Assembly (NCBI GenBank): GCA_017395545.1
Contig: JAFPUF010000123.1
Location: 1-36,122 of the forward strand
Direction of reading: 5' to 3'
DNA length: 36,122 nucleotides
From: Treponema sp.
Lineage (GTDB): Bacteria > Spirochaetota > Spirochaetia > Treponematales > Treponemataceae
In this document: one piece after another, positions 15,401 through 22,087 of the stretch
Position numbering within the stretch: the stretch's first letter is position 1
How the letters are laid out: every line of letters begins with the position of its first letter
Translations under genes and position numbers: made by a program
Notes under the pieces: model-generated
What the model was told of the DNA's origin: nothing
The model's input: the letters and a program-made list of their open reading frames with translations, nothing else
Database searches by the model: none

Positions 15401-15602
15401 GGCTTTCGTATTCAACGGCCTGACCGTCATTTATCTTAAGGGTGATTTTTCCCGCTTCTGAAGGGACTGTTACTTCATGTGTCTGCGTTTTATCATCTTT
15501 ATGTTCTGAAGAGCTTCCGTCAGAACAAGACGTTAAAAATCCTGCACACATAAGTGCCATGGCAGAAAGCGTGCAGATTAATTTTGACTTGATTTTTTTC
15601 AT
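12471..15602 (-). CDS. Pectinesterase lipoprotein with Big2 domain
   Basis: The protein is 1043 residues. A lipoprotein signal ends at Cys26 (FLTSC). A right-handed beta-helix pectin methylesterase domain (about 50-370) follows, with TQAEALSF, catalytic Asp199 in HQDTIYT, Asp219 in GDVDFVW and the RTPW arginine R285. The usual DFIFG is changed to DFVWMSG. Residues 491-573 form an Ig-like Big2 domain; the C-terminal ~450 residues are beta-rich, with no domain I can name. It would remove methyl esters from pectin at the cell surface. GGAGG precedes the ATG. It lies 66 bases downstream of the acetylesterase gene, with a strong hairpin between, so it is probably the second, attenuated cistron. 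Confidence 0.88.
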   Translation of the reverse strand: MKKIKSKLICTLSAMALMCAGFLTSCSDGSSSEHKDDKTQTHEVTVPSEAGKITLKINDGQAVEYESLTAALAAIPSSSSLNDKCVISLGKGTYAENALTYSKNAALVIEGDTGTEFGRDVLIAGTGSSQASMSTRNLFYVTGSADVTLKNVTFKNTTVRANVTETNSSGNRLTQAEALSFCSSGKLTAYNSAFVSHQDTIYTRSRTWFYKCYVEGDVDFVWMSGDAVTALYEECTIKMTGDETSAAYVAAPGLSESSPVGKGTVFLNSKIIADDSLNGAAYLTRTPWSSGYYSQAAYIGCTFEGNINSNIWYGSAIEEGIDDENVGWKIDSASAISLASLGCNTSKVHILSKRMTEREYNGRYVILNRVFNTNTSKWETLIDRWDPDSEADFGQTEDSSKNNIFVDYADINDTGIGAALTVSDYDGAVTGAKWSAEVYSDIDLTESSSEIVSVADDGTTSTQSSANIYVKVKAQKNGTADYVIVYRVTAVSIAISDQSASVAEGSEKQLTVSFEPFGASAEVEWSSSDEEVASVDQNGLVSARAGQSGKTAVITATVKDNPSLSVQCTVTVTEAAVLKKFGTSVAGLENYNDYTTFGASDVLLYPVAVDPSASASKTWEISAKITYTAVANGGAGFVSFKDGAYSDGAMRSYAWATPAGVKSFDGTSGHGQGYDKDYRTYANAAGEYTVKAWTKKDGYLYFSITNSDGVELVKNSKTDYYVPSANDYIYLAVGGAAGMSVNSNDITVTVSDSDGEQAMKVSKFEDLTADTRTALSAESVTSSYTLNSANSTGVKGSSETIVLANIDLPSATTGAEGNWVWDEVSAVYSGSGDLTVTASFIPSDRETYKAILSQEVTVAVTDEREEGKQYVYNVIAETFTAAGDLQNSVNNTYYSDGTHGNVVVDTLTYTNTTEQDGGTAANGKMSKGAGAHQTRNTVLYIPVDESRISDSAKASIVIPAASWANSNVYGGSASNKLTAESNTITYTFCSGELVTKTSETSAGANASVTAAMDEDKVYAKIIILHNGGDSYLKSITLTYTDTE

Positions 15603-15620
15603 ATCTCCTCCATATTGATA

Positions 15621-15665
15621 ATTAAAAATAAGGGCACCTCCTGCCGCTGGGGGCAGGAGCGTGCC
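15621..15665 (-). terminator. Intercistronic hairpin between the two pectin genes
   Basis: GGCAC-CTCCTGCC (15633-15645) pairs with GGCAGGAG-C-GTGCC (15652-15665), 13 base pairs with one bulge. On the minus strand it is followed by a weak T-rich stretch (TTATTTTTAATT) and then the pectinesterase ribosome binding site. A partial terminator or mRNA-processing stem would lower pectinesterase relative to the first gene. Confidence 0.6.
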
Positions 15666-15668
15666 GGG

Positions 15669-17660
15669 TTACTGAACGATGCCCGTAATCTTCACGTCAC
15701 CGAACATAATCATGCGGTTTGAGCCTTTACCAGGGTCAGCACTTTTCATGTAAGGATACACGCGCACGGTAAGGGTTTTGCCCTGGATACTCATGCCCAT
15801 GTCAGCGTCAGACTTGAACTCTGTCAAAACTTCGTTGCAGTTTGCGCTGGTTGCTCCGTCCTTGTCGATGGCAGTTCCCTGTCCGCCCTGAACGATTGTC
15901 ACTGGTGAAGAAAAGTCATCGTTTGTTGAATACAGAACATCCCACCTCATGTTGCCGGTTCCGCTCGAAGCAAGTTCCAGGGTAATCTGGTTTACGATTA
16001 CAGAGCTGCTGCCAGCCGGGAGCTTAAACTCAACATAGGTATTTTCATCCTTTTCGCCTTTCCAGTCAGATGTAGAATTGCAGAATCTTGTACGCGGCTT
16101 TCCGTTCACATAGTCGTTTTTGTAAGTAGTTTCCTTAAGGCCGCTTCCGATTACTGCCACTGCCGGAGAAACAACGCCTTCAGGGTCAACATTTGCCGTG
16201 TAGCACACCTTGTTTGATGAATCAATCATCGGCCAGCAAACTTCATAATCCTGTCCGCCCTCGGCTTTCTGTTTTCCTGCGCCAGTGAGCGAAATCAGAA
16301 GAATATTTCCGCTCAGGCTTCCGACCGGGCTGTTTCCGAAGTCAGGCGTGATAGAAGAATGGGTCACCTGCAGGTTGTAATTGTATTCGGCAACTGCAGA
16401 AGGTTCAAACTTAATGTAAACGTCGTCGCCGAAGTATGAAGAATCAGTATCGATTTCAAGGGTTTTTGCAAAGCCTGAGTTTTCTGAAAGGCTTACGGTG
16501 TATCCTTTTGGTGCAGTGATTGTGATTTTGCCCTCAGTTACGTTAAAGGCGCTTACCTTAAAGGATTTTACGGTGCTGTTTGCAGGGTACATTCTTCCAA
16601 AGTCGATTGTGTTTGCGTCGATAAGGATGCGTGCATCCGGTGTTACTGCATGAGAAGCAAGTTCAGGAATTTCTGTTTTGATTCCGCTCATGGCAAGTTC
16701 ACAGATTTTAAGTGCGCCTAAAGTGCGTACATGGGTGTTGTCGTTTGGCCAGTAAACGAATTTTTCCTTTCCGGCAGCAACTGCACTGTCCACATAGTCA
16801 CGGGTCAGCTGTGTAATGTCAACAAAGGTAATGTCATTTGCTTCTGCCGTTTCTTTTGCAGCTTCGGCATAGTTTCCGCGGGCTGTAGTTTCGTTTGCGT
16901 AAACTGCCGTAAGGTTGTGAGCTCCCTTGTCAGTTACTTTTCCGCCTGATACGTCGCACCTTACAAACGGGCTGAAGATTACAGGAATTCCTCCCAGGGC
17001 CTTTGTTTCGTCAATATATTTCTGAAGAAAGTCCTGATATGTTCCGTTGTCTGGAGCAGTTGACGGATCGTATGAGTCTAAGACATTGCTTTCTTTTGTA
17101 TAAGTAACGTCTGCCCAGCCTTCAGGATTTTCCTTTGCGTAGGTTGCATAGTTCATGAAGGTAGAACCGTTACCCGAGTATTTCTGGTCGTTGTGTCCGA
17201 AGTTTATAAATACATAGGTTTTCTTTCCGGTTGTCTGGCGTTCACTAAGAATTGCCCTTACGTTCTCCCAGCGGCCTTTTTCGTAGTAGAAGGATTTTGA
17301 ACTTCTACCTCCGTTTGAAAGGGTGTTGTTTACGTAAACGCCTGAGTCAAAGTAGAACTGCAGTACCTGTCCCCAGCCGGTTTCGTCCCCGTCAGCAGGA
17401 TCGTAGGTGCGCATGATTGAGTCTCCGCACATTACAATCTGAATGTCAGCGTTTTCGTCACCTTCAGCCTTCAGCGTAGAAGCTTTTGTGCCCGTAATGT
17501 CTGTGTACGCTTCATCGTCTTCTGCAGGCTCCGGCGTTACGGGATTCTGCGGTGTTTGGGTTTCTGAATTTGAGTCATCTGTTGCTGCACAGGAAATAAA
17601 AGTCATACCAAGCAGTGAAAGTGCAGCAGTTAACGTTAAAAGTTTTTTGAGTTTTTTCAT
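15669..17660 (-). CDS. SGNH/GDSL esterase lipoprotein, rhamnogalacturonan-acetylesterase-like
   Basis: The protein is 663 residues from the ATG at 17660, which has GGAGGT just upstream; an in-frame ATG 42 bases earlier lacks this and would spoil the signal peptide. The lipobox FISC puts the lipidated Cys at 24. An SGNH-hydrolase domain (about 70-330) has block I GDSIM (Ser81), block II NGGRSS, block III FGHND (Asn157) and block V DNTH (Asp307, His310). This matches the CE12-like rhamnogalacturonan acetylesterase group. The C-terminal half is beta-rich, probably carbohydrate binding. It would deacetylate pectin at the cell surface. It is the first gene of the pectin pair, divergent from the AraC/LacI regulator. 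Confidence 0.85.
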   Translation of the reverse strand: MKKLKKLLTLTAALSLLGMTFISCAATDDSNSETQTPQNPVTPEPAEDDEAYTDITGTKASTLKAEGDENADIQIVMCGDSIMRTYDPADGDETGWGQVLQFYFDSGVYVNNTLSNGGRSSKSFYYEKGRWENVRAILSERQTTGKKTYVFINFGHNDQKYSGNGSTFMNYATYAKENPEGWADVTYTKESNVLDSYDPSTAPDNGTYQDFLQKYIDETKALGGIPVIFSPFVRCDVSGGKVTDKGAHNLTAVYANETTARGNYAEAAKETAEANDITFVDITQLTRDYVDSAVAAGKEKFVYWPNDNTHVRTLGALKICELAMSGIKTEIPELASHAVTPDARILIDANTIDFGRMYPANSTVKSFKVSAFNVTEGKITITAPKGYTVSLSENSGFAKTLEIDTDSSYFGDDVYIKFEPSAVAEYNYNLQVTHSSITPDFGNSPVGSLSGNILLISLTGAGKQKAEGGQDYEVCWPMIDSSNKVCYTANVDPEGVVSPAVAVIGSGLKETTYKNDYVNGKPRTRFCNSTSDWKGEKDENTYVEFKLPAGSSSVIVNQITLELASSGTGNMRWDVLYSTNDDFSSPVTIVQGGQGTAIDKDGATSANCNEVLTEFKSDADMGMSIQGKTLTVRVYPYMKSADPGKGSNRMIMFGDVKITGIVQ

Positions 17661-17928
17661 GTTACCTCCGTTTGTATTTATGAATGCAAGTATAAAAAGC
17701 ATTTATTGTGTTAAACAGATATGAAATTTGATTATTCTGTTATAAAAGCACAATAATATATAAATATTATATAAAATAATGCTTTATGCTCTGAAAAAAC
17801 GGATATCATAAAAATGAAATGGTGAATTTTGCATTTTTAAGGATATTATTATATATTTTGAGCACTTTTTGTGAAGAATTTTATATATTTTTGTTTCCGC
17901 TTTTACTGATTCACTTTATAATGTTTTC
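17661..17928. promoter_or_regulatory. Divergent control region of the pectin genes and their regulator
   Basis: This very A/T-rich 268 bases separates the acetylesterase gene from the regulator gene. Toward the esterase a TATACT (17694-17689, minus) can serve as -10, with a poor -35, as expected for an activated promoter. Toward the regulator TATAAT (17917-17922) ends six bases before its ATG. A 7-bp-arm inverted repeat (ATAATAT/ATATTAT, 17753-17770) lies between and could bind the regulator, but base composition makes chance repeats likely. Confidence 0.45.
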
Positions 17929-20130
17929 ATGGCTTTAAAATTGTCAGTTAGAAAACAGTACCTTGCGGAAAGAAAAAACGCAGGAAAACGCGTAACCATC
18001 GGTTTTGCAGGAATTGCTGACCTGAGGCATTTCATCAGTCTTGAATACATAAAGGGAATGATGAAGGCCTGCAGTGATTATGACATCAACTTCATTAATA
18101 TGGGGGGAGCAATAAAGTATTCACTCTTTGATGACATAAATTTTGTTTCGCACTATACAAAGCATTTTAAGTTCATGAAGGCTCCTCTTCTTGACGGAAT
18201 CGTTACCTGGGCAGCGACCCTGAGTGAATTTATGGATGTAAAGGCTTACACTAAACTTTTCAGTGAACTCCAGCCGCTTCCGATGGTAGATATCGGTCAC
18301 ATGGACATTCCCGGTGCTTCCATGCTCAAGATTGATGCCACTTCTGCAATGCGCAGCATGATGGAGCATCTTGTTAATGTTCATCATTATACAAAATTTG
18401 CCTTTATAGGAACTGATATTTCTGAACCGCAGCGGCGCAGGTTAATGAACTTTGAACATGAATTAAAGAGATACGGGCTTCCTCTGATGGAAAATGCCGT
18501 CGTCATGATGAACAAAAAGATGGAAACAAAATTCATTGACGAGGCTGCTGATACACTTATTGCAAATTTTGACCTTCATGATAAGAAGAACATTGAAGTT
18601 ATCGTTACCGCTTCGGATATCATAGCCAGCGAAGTCATTGAGCAGTTTTCACGAAGGGGGATCCGGGTTCCGGGCGATGTTGCCGTTACGGGCTTTAACA
18701 ACTGGTATGAAAGCGTTACTTCCCGTTCTCCGCTGACGACGATTGACCTTGTTTATTTTAAGCGCGGATACGCTGCGGTTGAACTTCTTATCGATAAGAT
18801 TCTGTCTCCTGAGCAGGATAGTGAAACGCTGTATTTCCCCGTTGACCTGATTGTACGCCAGAGCTGCGGCTGCCTTGAAAAAAGCGTTGCTGCTTCAAGG
18901 GCGGAAGAAGAAATATTTGATGAGACACCGGATTCAAGTGATTCTGAAGATGACCTCCGCATGCGGCTGAGCGGAAAGATAAGGCAGATTTTTCCGTATG
19001 AGGGTGAAGAAAGTATTTCAAGAATGCTCGATGCATTTTTCTCTGATGTCTATGATGAAAACAAAGAAGAAAGCCGGATGCTCCAGTGGTTCCAGAACGT
19101 GATGCAGGACTACAGAAAATCCCGGGATTTTGATTCAGATCATTTTCAAAATGCAGTAAGTGAGCTCCGGAAGCTTTTACTGCCTGTCCTCAAAACAGAA
19201 AAGCCCGTCAGTTCGTTTTATGTAGAGAATATTTTCCATCAGATGAGGACCCTGGTATCCGTATTCCAGCGGTACGAAACCATGGCTGAAAGGGAAAATC
19301 CTTACCGGATTAACAATATTTCAGGCCAGGCGATAAACTTCCTTTCGGCACAGACAATGGACCAGGTTTATGAAACCCTGAAGAATGAATTGAGCGAGCT
19401 CGACATTCCGGGCGTAATTCTTGCCTTAAGCGATACAATGAGCCGCAGTTTTCCAGTACCAAAGATTGAATTTGTTTATCCGGAGCCCGGCAGTGAACTT
19501 GAGCAGCTGATGCATAAGCCTGTGAGTGAACCTAACCTTTTCCCGAAGGATTTTTTCACGAAAGACAGGCGTTATTCCGTGATGCTTGAAGTCCTTCATC
19601 ATGCAGACCTGTACTTCGGATATGCATTCTTTGAGATGAAGACAATCAATCTTGCAACCTATGATGTTCTGAGGATGCTGCTTTCCAATGCACTTTATAC
19701 GGTCTACAGAAAAGAGGGCAGGGTAAAATTCAATTCCTATGAGATAGAAAAAACTCAGATTCAGGAACTCATAAATCCTGATGAAGATGCAGTAAATCCT
19801 AAAACCCTGAGGATGAGGATCAGCGTAAAGAAAATCACTGATTACCTGACGGATCACATAAACGAAATGACTGACATCGAAAAAATGGCTGATGCGCTTA
19901 TGATTTCAAGGAGTTACTTAAGCCGCAAATGCCGCGAACTCACAGGGCTTTCAGTGCAGCAGCTTCACGAAAAGCTCAAAATCGAACAGGCAAAAAATAT
20001 GCTAGCCCTGGGGAGATTTGAACTTTCTGAAATTGCCTCGACGCTTGGATTTAAAAGCCAGAATTATTTTTCAAACGTATTCAAGAAAAATACGGGCTTA
20101 AGTCCCCTCAACTGGCTCAAAAAGAACTGA
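17929..20130 (+). CDS. AraC-family regulator with LacI-type sensor domain
   Basis: The protein is 733 residues. Residues 20-315 form a LacI/GalR-type periplasmic-binding-protein fold without the LacI HTH; typical ends are VPGDVAVTGFNN, SPLTTIDLVYFKRGYAA and DLIVRQSCGC. Residues 320-480 are helical and acidic. About 480-610 may be a GAF-like domain (uncertain). The last ~100 residues are a two-helix-turn-helix AraC domain: MADALMISRSYLSRKCREL, then EIASTLGFKSQNYFSNVFKK. The likely role is sugar-responsive activation of the divergent pectin genes; position supports this but no binding site is proven. There is no Shine-Dalgarno sequence; the -10 lies six bases before the ATG. Confidence 0.9.
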   Translation: MALKLSVRKQYLAERKNAGKRVTIGFAGIADLRHFISLEYIKGMMKACSDYDINFINMGGAIKYSLFDDINFVSHYTKHFKFMKAPLLDGIVTWAATLSEFMDVKAYTKLFSELQPLPMVDIGHMDIPGASMLKIDATSAMRSMMEHLVNVHHYTKFAFIGTDISEPQRRRLMNFEHELKRYGLPLMENAVVMMNKKMETKFIDEAADTLIANFDLHDKKNIEVIVTASDIIASEVIEQFSRRGIRVPGDVAVTGFNNWYESVTSRSPLTTIDLVYFKRGYAAVELLIDKILSPEQDSETLYFPVDLIVRQSCGCLEKSVAASRAEEEIFDETPDSSDSEDDLRMRLSGKIRQIFPYEGEESISRMLDAFFSDVYDENKEESRMLQWFQNVMQDYRKSRDFDSDHFQNAVSELRKLLLPVLKTEKPVSSFYVENIFHQMRTLVSVFQRYETMAERENPYRINNISGQAINFLSAQTMDQVYETLKNELSELDIPGVILALSDTMSRSFPVPKIEFVYPEPGSELEQLMHKPVSEPNLFPKDFFTKDRRYSVMLEVLHHADLYFGYAFFEMKTINLATYDVLRMLLSNALYTVYRKEGRVKFNSYEIEKTQIQELINPDEDAVNPKTLRMRISVKKITDYLTDHINEMTDIEKMADALMISRSYLSRKCRELTGLSVQQLHEKLKIEQAKNMLALGRFELSEIASTLGFKSQNYFSNVFKKNTGLSPLNWLKKN

Positions 20131-20134
20131 TTGC

Positions 20135-20245
20135 GCTGTAAGCGGGTCAGGGATGGGAGCAGCGCCGGAAGGCGGCCGTGAGCGGCTGGAGCGCGTAAGG
20201 CGCGGAACTGCGGACAGCCCGGCCGGCAGCCTGCTGACGGCGACC
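20135..20245. other. GC-rich intergenic segment with tandem small hairpins
   Basis: Between the regulator and ackA genes the base composition jumps to high GC. Three short hairpins occur in a row: CGCC-GGAA-GGCG (20163-20174), GCCG-TGAG-CGGC (20175-20186) and GCGC-GTAAG-GCGC (20191-20203), followed by a palindromic CCGGCCGG (20219-20226). There is no open frame with a start site. It may be a dispersed structured repeat or a remnant of imported sequence. Confidence 0.4.
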
Positions 20246-20252
20246 CCCATAT

Positions 20253-20295
20253 AAAAAAAATGCACCAGGACACTAGCTTTATATCCCGGTGCATT
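20253..20295 (-). terminator. Intrinsic terminator of ackA
   Basis: On the minus strand AATGCACC (20295-20288) pairs with GGTGCATT (20266-20259), followed by a run of eight T (20260-20253). It lies 19 bases after the ackA stop. Confidence 0.8.
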
Positions 20296-20313
20296 CCTTA
20301 TATCAGGTAAGGT

Positions 20314-21648
20314 TTACGGTCTTACAATGATGCTCTCGAGTTCTGGATGCTTCTCAAGCTCTTTTTTGAGGCCTTCTTCGCGTGCCTTGTTGCGGTATGA
20401 TGGGTCCTGGAAAGAATATGTGAAGTTTGTGTGAACATCGTAAGTGCCGTTCATGATTGCGAAAGCGTCCTCAGTCATAACAAGCTCTTCGTCTGTCGGG
20501 ATTACGAAAACCTTTACTTTTGAGTCGTCTGCAGAGATGCAGGTCTCAGCGTTGCCTGTGTTAGCAAGAGCGTTCTTTTTCGGGTCGATTTTTACGCCCA
20601 TCCATTCGAGGCCTTCGAGAGCCTTTCCACGGATGAGGGCTGAATGCTCGCCAACGCCTGCTGTGTAAACGATAGCGTCAACAGGGCCGATTGCAGCCAT
20701 GTAAGCACCAAAGTATTTCTTGAGGCGGTAGCATTCCATATCAACTGCGAGCTGGCAGTCTTTATCGCCTTTTTCTGCAAGTTCAGCGACATCACGGCGG
20801 TCAGCAGATTTTCCTGTGAGACCGAGAAGACCTGATTTTTTGTTCATTGCAGTGTCCATCTCGGCTGGTGTCATGCCAGTTTTGCGCATGATGTAGAATG
20901 GAAGAGCCGGGTCCATGTCACCTGAGCGGGTTCCCATTACGAGACCTTCGAGAGGAGTGATACCCATTGATGTATCAAAACATTTTCCGTTTTTAACAGC
21001 ACACATTGAAGCACCGTTACCCACATGGGCGATGATGACATTTGTGTCTTTAGGAGCCTTGTGCAAAAGAACAGAAGCGCGTTTTGCAGTGTAAAGGAAA
21101 GATGTTCCGTGGAAACCGTAGCGGCGTGCCGCAAATTTTTCGTACCATTCTTTTGGAATTGCATAGCGGAACTGTGCAGGAGCCATTGTCTGGTGCCATG
21201 CTGTGTCGAGAACTGCAACATGAGGAACATTTGGAAGAACCTTCTGAGCAGCTTCGATACCCATGATGTTTGCAGGGTTGTGGAGAGGTCCCAAATCCTG
21301 AACTGAGCGGAATGTCTCGAGAACTTCAGGAGTGACTTTAACAGATTTTGTGAATTTGTCTCCGCCATGAAGAACACGGTGGCCTACAGCACCGATAACG
21401 CTCATGTCAGAGATAACGCCGTGGTCTTTGTCAGTAATAGCGTTAAGAATCAATTCGATAGCTTCTTTGTGTGTCGGGCAAGGGCTTTCGAGAACGAACT
21501 TGTCCTTTCCTTTTGGTTTGTGTGTGATTACTGAACCGTCCTGAGTTACGCGTTCAACGACACCTGTTGCGAGAACGTCTTTGTTGTCCCAGTCATAAAC
21601 CTGATACTTTGCGGAAGAAGAACCGCAGTTCAAAGTAAGAATTACCAT
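20314..21648 (-). CDS. ackA: Acetate kinase
   Basis: The protein (444 residues) interconverts acetyl phosphate plus ADP and acetate plus ATP, the ATP-yielding last step of acetate fermentation. Family motifs are NCGSSSAK at the N-terminus, [17 protein letters not shown] with the catalytic His, [15 protein letters not shown] with the catalytic Arg, TAGVGEHS and IPTDEELVM. It has about 40 residues beyond the usual C-terminus (near 400), starting around [11 protein letters not shown], mostly charged and helical. AGAGGA precedes the ATG; a consensus promoter and its own terminator make it monocistronic. No pta gene is in the window. Confidence 0.98.
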   Translation of the reverse strand: MVILTLNCGSSSAKYQVYDWDNKDVLATGVVERVTQDGSVITHKPKGKDKFVLESPCPTHKEAIELILNAITDKDHGVISDMSVIGAVGHRVLHGGDKFTKSVKVTPEVLETFRSVQDLGPLHNPANIMGIEAAQKVLPNVPHVAVLDTAWHQTMAPAQFRYAIPKEWYEKFAARRYGFHGTSFLYTAKRASVLLHKAPKDTNVIIAHVGNGASMCAVKNGKCFDTSMGITPLEGLVMGTRSGDMDPALPFYIMRKTGMTPAEMDTAMNKKSGLLGLTGKSADRRDVAELAEKGDKDCQLAVDMECYRLKKYFGAYMAAIGPVDAIVYTAGVGEHSALIRGKALEGLEWMGVKIDPKKNALANTGNAETCISADDSKVKVFVIPTDEELVMTEDAFAIMNGTYDVHTNFTYSFQDPSYRNKAREEGLKKELEKHPELESIIVRP

Positions 21649-21683
21649 AAAAATCCTCTAAAATAATAAATTTGCTGGAAAGC

Positions 21684-21712
21684 ATTATAGGATTTTGAAC
21701 GCTTTTGTGCAA
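21684..21712 (-). promoter_or_regulatory. ackA promoter
   Basis: Minus strand TTGCAC (21712-21707), 17 bases, TATAAT (21689-21684), giving a leader of about 30 bases with AGAGGA before the ATG. Confidence 0.7.
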
Positions 21713-21740
21713 TTGAGATGAAAAACTGAAACCTGTAAAA

Positions 21741-21771
21741 CCTTGAACCTTAAACCTTAAACCTTTATAAT
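21741..21771 (+). promoter_or_regulatory. gatCA promoter built on heptamer repeats
   Basis: TTGAAC (21743-21748), 17 bases, TATAAT (21766-21771), ending seven bases before the gatC ATG. The -35 and spacer consist of tandem heptamers: CCTTGAA, CCTTAAA, CCTTAAA and CCTTTAT (21741-21768). There is no Shine-Dalgarno sequence, so a leaderless start is likely. Confidence 0.65.
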
Positions 21772-21778
21772 AGCGCTT

Positions 21779-22087
21779 ATGGCTACACATAAAACTGTTG
21801 ACGAGACAACTCTTGAAAATCTGTTGTATCTTTCACGCCTGTCACCTGAAAGCACTGACATGGCTACCCTTAAAAAGCAAGTGGACGAAATTGTCGGCTA
21901 CTTCGACATTCTTTCAAAATACGACGATAGCGAAAATCCATACGACGCATATCCTTCAACCGAGGCAGAAAAGCTACGTGAGGACGAAATTGTAGCGGGC
22001 CTGGACATCCCTGATGTTAAAAAAATCACTGATAAATTCATGGACGGCTACTTCCAGGTTCCGAAAGTGCTCGGGGAGGGCGCATAA
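21779..22087 (+). CDS. gatC: Asp/Glu-tRNA amidotransferase subunit C
   Basis: The 102-residue GatC subunit shows the helical N-terminal ENLLYLSRLSPE, the QVDEIVGYFDILSKYD segment and the C-terminal YFQVPKVL that wraps around GatA. GatCAB converts mischarged Glu-tRNA(Gln) or Asp-tRNA(Asn) to the amidated forms in bacteria lacking the cognate synthetase. The stop codon shares one base with the gatA start (TAATG), so translation is coupled. No ribosome binding site precedes the ATG; the -10 box is seven bases upstream. Confidence 0.93.
   Translation: MATHKTVDETTLENLLYLSRLSPESTDMATLKKQVDEIVGYFDILSKYDDSENPYDAYPSTEAEKLREDEIVAGLDIPDVKKITDKFMDGYFQVPKVLGEGA

Noticed and set aside
17661..17702. Upstream ATG at 17702 for the acetylesterase
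   Set aside because: It would put a 14-residue tail before a perfect lipoprotein signal and lies above the GGAGGT that serves the ATG at 17660.
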